The notes beneath the pieces were generated by a model. That model saw only the letters and a program-made list of their open reading frames with translations. It had not been told where the DNA came from and did not search any database. From Steromphala cineraria (Eukaryota; Mollusca; Gastropoda; Trochida; Trochidae), in the NCBI GenBank assembly GCA_916613615.1, contig OU744730.1, forward strand, positions 33,031,315 to 33,095,314: a DNA stretch of 64,000 nucleotides. The letters run 5' to 3'. The position numbers and the translations under genes were made by a program. Below are positions 34,187 through 45,840 of the stretch, piece after piece. Positions within the stretch are counted from its first letter, which is position 1, and the number at the start of each line of letters is the position of its first letter.

Positions 34187-34219
34187 CTCCTGGGGAGTGG
34201 GGACATTGCGAGCATATTT
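34187..34219 (-). CDS. Large zinc-finger protein, predicted 33-nt microexon
   Basis: Sense sequence: TTGTTCTTTCTGCCCAATTTAG acts as acceptor, then 33 nt encode KYARNVPTPQE, then GAG|GTAAGA as donor. It is flanked by consensus sites, is a multiple of three, keeps phase 0, and joins ...LIGNHFE (exon ending 36038) to VQIPPRE... (exon starting 31367) without a stop. Coding identity is inferred from splice signals and frame. It could be constitutive or an optional cassette. Confidence 0.6.
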
Positions 34220-36037
34220 CTAAATTGGGCAGAAAGAACAATTTTGGATTATTTCATATAAGACTAAACATGAAGTTCAACTAATATTGCGTTGGCACAA
34301 GGGTTGGATACTTCATGATTGATTGTAACACAAGAAGAAGCACCAAATAGATGGGAAGGCTATAAAAACAATTAGACTAACATTTAGTCTCACAAGTATT
34401 TTTTTCAATATTGACAATATTAACAATTCATGTAAAATAAGAAATTTTAGCCCAGAAGATGCTTCAACTTCAGCTGAGTGATCTAGATTTGCAATACTGC
34501 AGTATGCTTGGTTGGTTGTCAAATGAATTTTTGCTTAAGGGTCTGGCTGACAGACTTCAAAAACAATGTAAAGAAGAATTGCATGGTTATGATGAAAATA
34601 TTTTGAAAATAATCCAAAGGTTCAATGATTTCTGGTACAAATTTCATGTATGGTAAAGAGAAAGAGGACTGAATTCTGTAAATCATAAGAGGATCAAAGA
34701 CAAATATTAAATGCCCTAGTGCACATTTTCATAATGATGCTCGGATAGTTCAGCTCTCCCATTCCATTCAAAATGCAAGGATGGTGTGTAATCAACCTAT
34801 GATTGGAAGTAAAATAAATTTTTTTATGTCATTAATTTTTGGGTGTACCTGTTGCTGTGATAAGTTTAATTTCAAGCCCTGTTTTAACAGGTTCTTAAAC
34901 CATTTTTTATATTCAAAGTGTCCGATTGTAGGAAATAAAGTATGATACTCATAAGGAAATGGTTTAAGCAACTTAATAAGCAAATTATGTGTTTTCATGC
35001 AAATGATTAAAGAATCTAAAAATAACACAATTATAAACCAAAACACCTTGAACTTTTTGGGTGGCAATTACAAAACTATAAACAATCATTCAAATTCAAA
35101 CTGATGTTGGCATAAGAATAATTTATATACAGATATGGTTCTTGTCTTTCTAAGACGAGTAACGCAACAAGAACCTTGACACAAAAGGAAATTCAAAATT
35201 ATCAATACCTATAGGATATTCAATGCAATGGTTTTTTCAAGTTAAACTGATCTATAAGTGATGGTTATGGCATGTGCATTAACAATAACCATTACCGAGA
35301 ATAGTCATTATGAGACCTTATTTAGAATCACCTGACATCAATTGGCAGACTTGAGATAAACGCTTTGAAAGAAGATTTTGTTAAACAAATATTGACAAAT
35401 CCAATAGTTATTGAAAGACGGACGTTTTAAGTATACAGCTTACTTAAGATGCTTAACGAAAATAAAGATTTTTGAAATAAATTTTTGCATACCAGGATTG
35501 GGATAGGTATGTTAGAGTTCAGCCCTATTGATGGAAAACCCAGGATTAATATTTTTTTTGTATTTTCTGATTGAATAAATAATGGGTGAGATGTTAGAAT
35601 GAGGACCATAACCAAAACACCCTTCAATCTCATAATTTTTATGTCAAAACCTTTCATTCTTCTTGAAAAATTCCAAATATTCTGCATTTTCTGTTTCAAT
35701 AGATTGTGGATTCAGATATAGGTAATAGCAGTTGGGTTCTTTAGATTCCATGTTTTCAAAGCCCTCAAAATAATGCATTTTTATTGGCTAAGGCAAGCAT
35801 TCCATGTGTCTGTAGTGCATAATGCGTCATTCATAGTGCATTATGTGTACACTCCATAATAGTAGAAGTTTATTCCATGTAAGCATAATGTGAACATGCA
35901 CTAAGCATTGCGCATCTAGTTGTACTTATTAGACATACATGGTATCAACATCTTCTATTTAGTCTCAAGTGTTTTAGTACGCATAACGCACTAAGGACAC
36001 ATGGAATGCTTGCCTTAATCTGCATTTACAAGCTCAC
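34220..36037 (-). other. Zinc-finger gene intron between main exon and microexon
   Basis: The donor GTGAGC (complement of 36032-36037) directly follows the GAG codon at 36038. The acceptor is TTTAG at 34220. A TA-flanked MITE lies just inside the donor. ORFs of 65-91 codons (34459 on +, 34792 and 35427 on -) have no protein-like features and are left out. Confidence 0.6.
35791..36015. mobile_element. TA-flanked MITE with about 45-bp inverted repeats
   Basis: Left AGGCAAGCATTCCATGTGTC and right GACACATGGAATGCTTGCCT are perfect inverted copies, and the similarity continues through TAGTGC.TAATGCGT. Each end is bordered by TA (35789-35790 and 36016-36017), the target of Tc1/mariner-type transposases. 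225 bp, non-coding, 16 bp from the end of a splice donor. Confidence 0.75.
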
Positions 36038-39000
36038 CTCAAAATGGTTGCCAATAAGATGCTGCATCTCATGGCGGACAAGTCTCTCGGAGGCTGCAAA
36101 CTCCCGATCACAGTACTGGCAGATGTAGACGCTCTGGGAGTCCTTGGCTGTTGATGGCCCGGCTACAGGTTCATCTTCCATGTCAGAGTCTGCCTTGCTT
36201 GTGCTTGGTCTCGGTTCCTTCTTGCTCGGGACAAGTTTCTCTGGTTGTGCTCCTGAATCACCTTCAGATGATCCAGATGGTCCAGAGGATGATCCAGATG
36301 CCTCGGGTTCTGCAGTCTTCCCTTCATCTTTCTTGTTTTTTTGGTCCGTTTTCTTATCTGATTCTGTCTCTGCCTTCCCATTTTGATATTTGTGAGCTAC
36401 TTCTATTGCCTCTGAAATGTCTGGTTCCTTGTACTCCTGAACTCGGTCAGTTTGTCCATTTTGGGCTAGCCAGTCAGAGAGTTCAGGCAGCGGGCAGAAG
36501 TGGACCCGGATGTGCTGGGTTAAAAGGTATTGCTTGGAGACACTGTAGTCACAGTAAGGGCAGGCCAGTTCACTCTTTGCCATGTGGAACTTAAGATGAG
36601 CCAGAAGATGATCTCTTCTTACATTTGCATAGGGACATCTGTCACATCTGTACAGCTTCTTGGGCTCAATGTCTGCCTCTGGTGGGGCATTCTCATAAAG
36701 GTCAAGGTGATCATGGATGACGCTGATGGTTATGGGCTCCTTTGTATCTATGGGAGGCAAAGCACTTGCAAGAGCCACATCAGCTGGAACATGAGCAAGA
36801 TGTTGGAGGTTGGTCAAGGATTGGGCAGCTAGGAGGTTTTGATTGGGCATCATGTGAAGCTTGCGGTGCTGAGCTAGCAAGTTGTTGGATGGGACACTGT
36901 AGTCGCAGAAGTCACAGGTAAATCTTTGCTTACTTCCATGTAGTTCTGAGTGACGTTCAAAGTGAGACCTCTTGGCACTTGCATATGGACACTTCTCACA
37001 GCAATATTTCTTAAATCTTGCAATTTCCAGCAAAGTGTCAACTTTGTGTTCCTGCATGATTTCTGTGGTGTCGGAGCTCCTGTCATCATCATCATAGCCA
37101 TTCAGTCCCTCCTGTATAGCATGGTCTCTCACCAGGTTGTCGTTGAAGTCAGGAACATAGTGCTGCTGATGAACCTTCAGGTGGTGGGACAGAAGACCCT
37201 TAGCTCCAACGTAGTAGTCACAATGTGGACACTTCATCAAGGGATGGTCGCTCTTCCTCGCACCATGCATCATTTCATGGAGCTTCACGTTCCTGTTCCT
37301 TATGTTAGTGTATGGACAATACTGACACTTGTGCAGCTTCTTGTAGCTTCCATTCTTCATTACATAACCTGGTCTTGTTCCAACAGAGCACTGGGTGGCG
37401 ATCTTCATGGGTGAAACTGATGGACTTGTGGAAAGACTAGCTGTGATCTTTGATCCAATGAGTCGCTGCTTCAGTGAGGCTATTTCAACTGGGTCAAGGA
37501 AGATACTTGCATCAGACATCTCAGATTTACAGGGAGATGCATGAATAAGTGGAAGTTGAGGAGGCATCATCAACTGTGCTTGGTAGTCCTCATGGATCTT
37601 GGTGTGCTGCTTCAGGAGTCGACGATGTGTCACCCAATAGTCACAGTGCTCACATTTGAACTCAGCTGTTGGCTTAGGACGATGGAACTGCTTGTGATAC
37701 AGCATATCATTCTTGCTATTGCTTTTATATGGACATTGCTGGCATTGATGCTTCTTGGGCGTGATGATTACACTTTGGACTGCATTCTTCTTCTTGGGAC
37801 TGACAGCTTGAGATTTCTGTCCCTTTGGCCAGTTCTTTCTGTTTGTATGCAGCCTCATATGCTGATGAAGAAGCCTAGGAGCACATACATAATATGGACA
37901 ATACTTGCACTTGTATTTGTTGACGGCCTGGGGTTGGTGGTACGTCATGTGGAAGTTGAGGAGTCCACGCTTGGTAGCCTTGTAAGGGCAAATACTGCAC
38001 ATGTACTTCTTCCCTCTTTCATTTGGAGACTCATCTCTCATCTGTTCTTCCAAAGGCTGGATCTGTTCCTCGGCTGGTACCTCCATCCTCTGTCTCTTAC
38101 GGATCTTCAAGACCTGACTCTTGTCATTCACCCCATGTTTCTCCCTCATGTGGCGATAAGCAAGGTAATCCCTGGGTGATTGGAAATTGCATATTCTACA
38201 AAGGAAAGAGTCAACATATTGCTCAGTCACAATTGTTTTCCCTTGTTGAACTTGCTGCACTGGAGAGGCAAAATCATCCATTGTGGTTTGAAAATTGCCT
38301 CCTGAGAAGCCTTTTCCGTACTTGATGAGTATTTTGGTAAACGACGGATAGTCAGTCTTGCCATGGGTACATCTCAGATGCCTGTACAAAGCACTTCTGA
38401 AGTTGCTTGAGAATGAACAGAGACCGCATGTGAAAGGCTTCATGTTGTGTTTCTGCATGTGTCTGATGATGTGAGATTTGACAGAAGCCTCAAATGGACA
38501 CTTACAGCATTTCCACACTTTCTTCATGTCAGTGACAGCCTTCTTCTTGTAAGGACGTTTCATTGGAATAGTACCGGTGTCAGTTATGGATGCTCTTTTG
38601 GCTTTTTCATAGAAGTAACTGGACAGGGTCTCTTTTGCAACTTTTACATCCAGAAGTATAACCTTCGTCTTCCCATATCTATGACGTCTCTTGATGTGCC
38701 GTCCAATGTCAGTTCTCCAGTTAGATCTGTAAGAGCAGGAGCTGCACATGAACCTCTTGCAACGATCCAGATCCTCAGACATTCCACAGGTTTCAATATC
38801 AGTTTCAACACTACTAGCTCGAGCCTCTAATTTTGGAGTTATGAGTTTTGGTGGCTCCTGCATTGGATTGCCATGCTGTGGAGAACATTCAGAGTGGTAT
38901 GTGTCCCTTGCAGTTTTTAAATCAAGCATTATGACATATCCTCCTGCTTTTGGATGTTTGTCTCGAAGATGTTTCTTAACATCCCATTTCCAGTTGGATC

Positions 39001-42000
39001 TTCTGTGACAGACGCTGCATTTGAAGGGTTTGCAGTAGCCATGAGTCTTAGGGTCACTGTACTTGGTGTGCTCTGTAATGGAAGGAGCTGGAGATGGCTT
39101 TCTTTCAAAGTCCTTCAGTGATGCAGAAGTCCTGTATGTTGATTTATACTCATCATTGGGCAGTGGCGTCATGTTTCCAGCGTAAACAAACTCGGTGCCA
39201 CTTGGCACATGTATAACTCTCACCTCCTTGTTAGGATGTATGTAGTGGTAATGCTTCTTTATATCTCCCTTCAACGCTCCTCTCTTGCCACACTCAACAC
39301 ACATGTATGGCTTGTCGGGATCAGTTTCAGCTGGAGGAACAGGCTGTCTGAAGTTGTTCTTCTTATTGGGAGCTCTAAGGTCATGATGTTTGTTGCTTGG
39401 AGGTGGAGGAGGTGGTGGTGGAAGTTTTTCTGTCAATTCTGTTTTAGCAACTGGAAGGAAACCATCATCTCTTTTCTTTTCTCCAAGGAATATGATGCTT
39501 CCCACCTCCCCATTGTGGATAGTACGAAGATGCTTACTGACACTCCATCGGAAATCAGATCTGAATGGACAGAGGGAACATTGATACGGCTTCTTCACCT
39601 TGGTTTCACCAGACTCTGCCTCAAGCTTGGCTGCAAGCTGAACATTGAAGTGATGCTCTCGACGAACATTAGGCTGTGTGTCAAGATAATCCTGGATCGT
39701 AGCTTTAGCCTCTTCTAGGGAGAGGGTTTCAACATCTGCAAGGTTGTGTGGATGGTCTTTCTTCATATGCTTACGGACATCCCATTTCCAGTTTGACCTG
39801 CGGCCACAGATAGGGCACTTGAACTGCTTCAGGTTGAAATGAGTTGCAATATGAGCCTTCAGTTTGGACGGTGCATTGGTGACAAAGTCACAGTGATCAC
39901 ATTTTGATGGAGTTCCATTGGGATCCTTGTGATGAGTGATGCTTGAGGTTGTGCTCATGGAATCGGATTCTGGATCATCAATGCTCTGGTTCAGGGAGGA
40001 GTCATTCATTATCAGCGATGAGTCGTCTTCAATTTCCTCAAAAGATTCAGTTAGGTTCTTGGCATGAACTTTAGATTTCACTGCTTTTCGGTCTGGTCTT
40101 ATGATCATGAAATCCTTCAAGTCAACATCTTTTGTGTCCTTGGGCATAAGATCAGCATGGTGACGGAAAATATGTCTTCCTATATCACCTCTCCAGTAGG
40201 TTTGATAATCACACTTCTTGCACTGGTATGCCTTTTCTTCCTTGTGCAGGTGTGAATGTCTCTCCATCTCAGACTTCCATTTTGTAGTGAAGGAGCAGGC
40301 AGGGCATCTGAAAATCTGAGGAGAGGATTTTTTCAAAGGCACAATGGCCACTCTCTGTACGGACATTTCTTCAGGTTCCTTATTATGATCTCTTCTGACA
40401 TGAACATTCAAATCTCCTAGGTACTTATACTTCTTCATGCAGTAAGGACACTTGAACCGTTTCTCAACACTATGTACTGCCATATGTCTTCGTAGATCAG
40501 AAGGCCACTTGGCAATGTAGGAACAGAATTTACATTTTGCTTTTTCTTTCCATGAGATATCCTTATTGCTGGCCCATGATTCGCCAAGATCATCAATGTC
40601 AAATCCATCATCAGAAGCTTCATTCTCAAACTGCATAGGGTTCTCCTTGAGTTCTCTCAAGCTTGTGTTATGCTTTAACTTGAGATGCTTGGCAAGATCT
40701 GAGGTTCTCTTGTATGTGACACCACACACCTGGCATGTGTTTCTCTTCTTGCCACCTTTAGGAGGTGTTCCTTCTGGTCTGCTGGGGTCATACTCCTCAT
40801 CATCTATATCCAAGGATCCAGACTCCACATCCTCCTCTTCTGTATTCATCTCATTCTCCTCCAGCTCATTCTCCATGTGTTCCTCACCAAAGACAAGAGA
40901 AGTGTTCTCCTCTGTCAGAGGATGATGGTTTGTCATGTGTCTCTTCAAGGCACCATCATGTCCTGAGGAATAACTGCATAGGTTACATTTGAATGGTCGA
41001 CCACTTCCATGGTTCTCCATGTGTCGGTCAAAGTTGGGCTTAAAGTCTGTGGCATATGAGCATTCCTGGCATTGGTACTGAGCTGATGTCTCGCCATGTT
41101 GTGTCTTGTGCTGATAGAACGCATGTTTGCTCTTTGTTGTGAATGAACACTGAGGACAGCTGAAGGTCTTGCTTCCTGTGTGACAGGCTCTCACATGCTT
41201 TGCAGCTTGATGCCGGTTCTTTCCACTGTAGAGGCAAAGCTTACACTTGAAGAGCTCTGAACCTGAGGATGTTTTAATCTTTACAATATGAGAGTAGGAC
41301 TGTTTGATAAGAGGCTTCTTCTTTATTGCCTTGCTCTTCATGGAGACTCGGGAAAGTGCTTTTCTGAACAGAGATCCTGCAGATCTTTCCTTGGGCAGAG
41401 AAGATTTTGTAGGCTTTACTGATGCTTCAAGTTGCCCTAGAACTCCACCCTCTTCAAACCCTGGGATGAGTCTTCCTTCTGTAAGCTTGTCCCTATGGGC
41501 GAACTGGATATGTCTCCGGACCTTATGCTTATACTTGGTTGCATATTCACAAAACTGGCAAGGAAATACATTGATCTTTGCACCATGGCTATCAATCTGA
41601 TGGTAGAGGAACATCTTGGACTTGGTGGTGGCATAACTGCACTGAGAGCATCTATAGTTCCTGTTCACCAGTGGCGGAGGAAGAAAACCTCCATCTGAAG
41701 ACTGGCCTAGAGCAACTTCTCCGCCTTCTTCTTCTGCTTCTTCTGCAGGGTCTTCAGTGACATCAACCTCAACCTCTGCCTCCATATCGGCCATTTCTGA
41801 ATCCATCTCACTAAGGGCTTCTACACTTACTTCCGTCTCTTGTAGCCTCAGGGCCTTATTTTTTTGTTCACGGTTACATCTGTTCTTGTGACGGCGGTAG
41901 ATGTAGACATTCTTGGTTGCGAAGCTGCAGTGTTCACATTTTACGAGGGGTTGAGAGTAACCCTTCCCTCTGGGCATGACGTTGCGGAGGCTGCTACCTC

Positions 42001-42029
42001 CAGACCATCCAGGGACCTCGGAACTGGCA
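36038..42029 (-). CDS. Giant C2H2 zinc-finger protein, main exon (~32 fingers)
   Basis: A single exon of about 6 kb. The acceptor TTTGTGTTTCAG lies at 42030-42041 and the donor GAG|GTGAGC at 36038. The likely start is the ATG at 41977-41975 (MPRGKGYSQP), giving 1980 codons here and 2141 aa in all. I count about 32 C2H2-type fingers. The first, at residue 14, ends in Cys (C2HC). After it come an acidic stretch (about 55-90), groups of fingers separated by charged linkers, an octaproline (about 852-859), a set of fingers carrying W-[KR]-x-D/S-[ILV]-x-[RK]-H, then five CPY/CDY finger pairs, an S/G/E-rich linker and a lone last finger. The first-finger style CEHCSFAT and the CxxCxYxT fingers resemble REST/CTCF-like multi-finger DNA-binding regulators. 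No KRAB, BTB or SET domain is seen. Nuclear sequence-specific DNA binding is inferred. The many other-frame ORFs here are shadows. Confidence 0.93.
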
Positions 42030-42094
42030 CTGAAACACAAAGAAGATATTTTTAATTTCTGAGAATAATAATGAATTTCATCATAATCACATAT

Positions 42095-42512
42095 CAATCT
42101 AGTTAAAACTAGTTATAATGTTATCGTCCCATAAGTCCTTACGTTACATCTAGCTACTAACCCACCTGGTCCGTGTCACGCATGCGCGGAAATAAGCCAA
42201 TGAAAAAAAACCTGGATAAACCCTTTGAATCAGACAATCTAGTTAACACAATATGTTAGAATCGGTCAATCTAGTTAAAACTAGCTCTAATTTTTATTTC
42301 CAATAATTCATTCATTAAATCATTGATATTTTTGCTCATAATGTGTAAAATACAATATAAATCCTAACGACGCCCGATTCAAAGAGATCAGCCAGTTCTT
42401 TTTCCATTGGTTGATTTCCGCGCATGCGCGACACGGACCAGGAGGGTTAGTAGCTAGATGTAACGTAAGGACTTAGGGGACGATAACATTACAGCTAGTT
42501 TTAACTAGATTG
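42095..42512. mobile_element. MULE-like MITE, long inverted repeats, 10-bp target duplication
   Basis: The ends CAATCTAGTTAAAACTAG (left) and CTAGTTTTAACTAGATTG (right) are exact inverted copies. The similarity runs about 140 bp inward, including CGCATGCGCG, ACGTTACATCTAGCTACTAA and TTTGAATC. The flanks AATCACATAT at 42085-42094 and 42513-42522 are a perfect 10-bp duplication. Long TIRs plus a 9-10 bp duplication are typical of Mutator-like elements. Two additional copies of the terminal motif lie inside (about 42236 and 42270). Confidence 0.85.
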
Positions 42513-43514
42513 AATCACATATTGGTGTATTTTCATTTTTGACATCCAGTTTTTCTGTATGACATGACATATGTGACATATATCAAACTTCACTAGATAA
42601 GTTATAGATGTATTTGAGTATTTCTCGATACAATAAGGTAATGATTATGTGAATATGAATTTCAATCTTTTGGACTTCTGAAAAGAAAAAGAAAGTTATT
42701 CTAATTCAATCTTAGCAAATATGAGCTTGATTAAGATTTATGAAGAAAAAGCGAGTATAGTCAACAATTCTCAAAAGGTTACATTACTTTCAAATAATTG
42801 AAAGCAAAAATTATCTGTTTGAGTATACTGTGTCCATAAAATATAAGGAAAAATTATCAGAACATTAACAGTGTATTATATAGGATGTATGCTAATTGCT
42901 GCTACAGAACTGCTCTAAAAACACTGTTAACTTAAGGCATGCTAAATATTTTGATATTTAAAGCAATCTCAGTATGGTTTTAATCATTTTTTATCCCTGG
43001 CCAATGAGATATGCATTATCAATAAAACATGGTCATGATTGATTTCAACATGAACATACACATTTTTTACCATGGGCAAATATATATTTTTATTTTGGCT
43101 ATAAAGGTAATATTTACACTCAGTTCATTAAAAAATATGATAAGATGGATGATATGCTCATAAGCATTGATAGTAAAAAAGAAAAGAATTTTTTAAGTAG
43201 AATTTAAAAAAATTAAGTTTTGTTTTTCGTTTTTACTTTAGTTAGCGAGTATTCTGGTTTAACTTGCTTTAACTTAGCTTTAGCGTAGAGGGTTTCATTT
43301 GAGTGAACTTATTCAAGTGGTTACAAAGGAAATGTTTTAAATATTGATACTAACATCCTAGGAAAACGCTAAGTATTCATTTCAAGAGTAGTGTTGCAAT
43401 TAATTTCCCTGTACTATATGGGGAAAAGGACAACATTTTCTATTGGGTGATAGATGTGAGGTGAGGTGATTTGGGATTTAATGTTATTTTGAGAATATTT
43501 CTCTTGTATCACAA

Positions 43515-43778
43515 CTGCTAGTATTATTGTAGGGAGAAAGCCAGCAAAGCTGTTGTGGTTACACATTGCAGTGAAACCTGCGAGCAACTGATGGAACTAG
43601 CAAACTATTGGTAGTACTTCATTGAAATTAAGTGTTGCATTGCACCCTAAACCTTACTGCGTGTGAACGGTTCTCTACTGCAGACTAAGTTGCCGAGCCC
43701 CTGGCGGGATTCAAACCCAAGACCTCTTGATCTAAAGCCGTACGTGCTAACCACTGTGCTATCCAAACCTCTTGGGTG
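43515..43778 (-). mobile_element. tRNA-derived SINE, copy 2
   Basis: On the - strand: GGATAGCACAGTGGTTAGCA (box A-like), then TTTAGATCAAGAGG, then GGGTTTGAATCCCGCC (box B), followed by GGGGCTCGGCAACTTAG and the SINE body. The A-B spacing is tRNA-like. Same family as 25585-25850, better preserved here. Confidence 0.75.
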
Positions 43779-44521
43779 ATAAAGGAAAGCATGTATAAGT
43801 TACACAAACAGAACATAACATATTGCATATTTACGATAATGAACATTTTGACTTAAAACACAGCAGTGGCAGATCTGGGCTTTGAAATCTTATCGTTTAT
43901 ACAGTAATGGGACCAGCCCTAATGCTGAGTTTAAACAAAATGTTCCCTTTGCCTCAAAATGATTAAGTTTTCCCTTTCATTTGCTCAAGAAAAAAAAAGA
44001 ACTTAAAAGATAAGATCTTACTGAGTACCTCTATCAGGAATTTTTTGTATAGAAGACCTACTTAGATATGATATAAACAGGTCTGAAATTGTTTCAGAAC
44101 TACATTTATTGATTCTCAGCATATTGCTTTTGAATTTATGCCCTTTTCACACAGCAGACAACATAATGTATTCATATCTTTTATTCACATACATCTTATC
44201 AATATTTCCATTTAAAAGACAAAAGTGGTTTGTTTTGATTTTAGTTTTGTTTGCAATTGATGTAAAATAAACTAAGACATTTTGACAGAGCTCTTATAGC
44301 ATTAATGGTGATATTAGCTCAATGCTTTCTGTGGGCTAAGGGTTTACTTAGCACTAAGGGGCCTTCTGTAATTTCGGCCTGAATGTGAGGCCCTGTGCTG
44401 TATAAGGTATAAACCACTAAAATAGTAGCTCAATAGGTCAATTCTATCAGGGTAGTTTTTTGGAAACAAATGCAAGGGGACTTGCAAGTTACTGCATAAA
44501 ATTTATCAATACATCATCATA

Positions 44522-44937
44522 TAGGGATGTCAAGATACACCGATGCATTGATGCATCGTCGTGGTACAGTTCACGATACAATACACGATACAGTCAACTG
44601 TATTGTGATACAAATTTTAAAATTTAGTGAATATCGTTTACTTTTTTTGTGAATATTGTTCAATTTATTTGGAAAATCGAGTCAAGAAATCCAGATTTGG
44701 TTAGATTCCTTGTTAAGATAGCTTTTATATAGCATTAAATGACTTTTTCATAAAGAAGTTGGTGTTTAAATGCTGGTTACTCAGATAAGACTCTTTAGGA
44801 ATATTAGATTTAGATCCCTGAATTTTTTATCTCACCGTAATAATGTCGCATTTAGTGTATTACGATATGTATCGTATCGTGACCTCAGTATCGTGATACG
44901 TATCGTATCGCAAGGTACCTGTATCGTGACATCCCTA
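44522..44937. mobile_element. hAT-type MITE, 8-bp target duplication
   Basis: The left end TAGGGATGTCAAGATACA and the complement of the right end, TAGGGATGTCACGATACA, form TIRs. Subterminal [C/T]GATAC repeats are abundant at both ends. TCATCATA at 44514-44521 and 44938-44945 is a perfect 8-bp duplication, the hAT hallmark. The 66-codon ORF inside is not transposase-like. Confidence 0.9.
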
Positions 44938-45464
44938 TCATCATATTACAACCAAGTTGAAACATGTTGATTGAAGTATTTTGCTTATTTGAAATTGACA
45001 ACTTGCATTTTGAATGAAAAAAACACAGTAAGAAACAAAAAACAATTAGAAGCGAAGCCATTCATGAAAGCAAGTGTGAAAGCCTTGTTACAATATTACA
45101 TTAGTTTGATTACATTGATTAGTCTCGTCACGAATCAACGTAACAAATTATCTATATTTAAATTTTATTTAAAATTATGATTTCTCTTGACTTAATGACA
45201 GTGATAAAATCAGCAATCATTGCGCATTCAGCTGTATATTTGAAAGGAAGATTTGCTTAAAATGTTTCAGCTATTTTCACACCTCGAGTTCACACTTGTT
45301 AAAAACTTTCTGTGAAATTATTGTTTATTGGTTGTCTTTTTAGCAATTTTAGATCAAAATTGTAAATTTCAAATGTTCACTATATTGAATATTTTCAGAA
45401 GTGTGTGATGTGTACCGATTCACAATATTATTTATATATTCAATACAGGAAATATAGAGATTGT

Positions 45465-45840
45465 TACCCAAGGAAGTGTGTCATATGACTTTGACGAAAC
45501 GAGTGTGATTTTTTGTAATACCCGAGCAAAAGTGAGGGTTATACAAAAAAATTGTGTAAAGTTTTGTAAAAGTCATATGACACATTTCCGGGAGTAATAA
45601 TTTCTTTATTACCGATTCTATTCCATTTTACCATCTTAGAATTATTTAAAAAAAACGAATCGCTTCCCTTGCGACGGCCGGCTACAGTGACGTCACGAAC
45701 AATGGTGTTACGACGTCACAGGCGAAATAATACGGGAACTCGGGCTACAACAATGGTTGCTAGGCAAAAGTGATATGTGCACTAGTGCTCATATTGAAAA
45801 TATGTCACTACTTATTTTCAACCATATAGGTAATAAACCA
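45465..45840. mobile_element. Palindromic non-coding element with CRE-like sites
   Basis: The first 135 bp form an imperfect hairpin: AGTGTGTCATATGACTTTGAC against AAAAGTCATATGACACATTTC, with TACCCGAGCAAAAGTGAGGG near the loop. The following part holds TGACGTCAC (about 45690) and ACGACGTCACAGG (about 45711). GGTAATAAA-type ends occur near 45605 (inverted) and 45828. Class is unknown; it may be an internally rearranged MITE. Confidence 0.4.

Noticed and set aside
36144..42055. Many ORFs of 60-212 codons on the + strand and in other - frames
   Set aside because: Shadows of the 6-kb zinc-finger exon.
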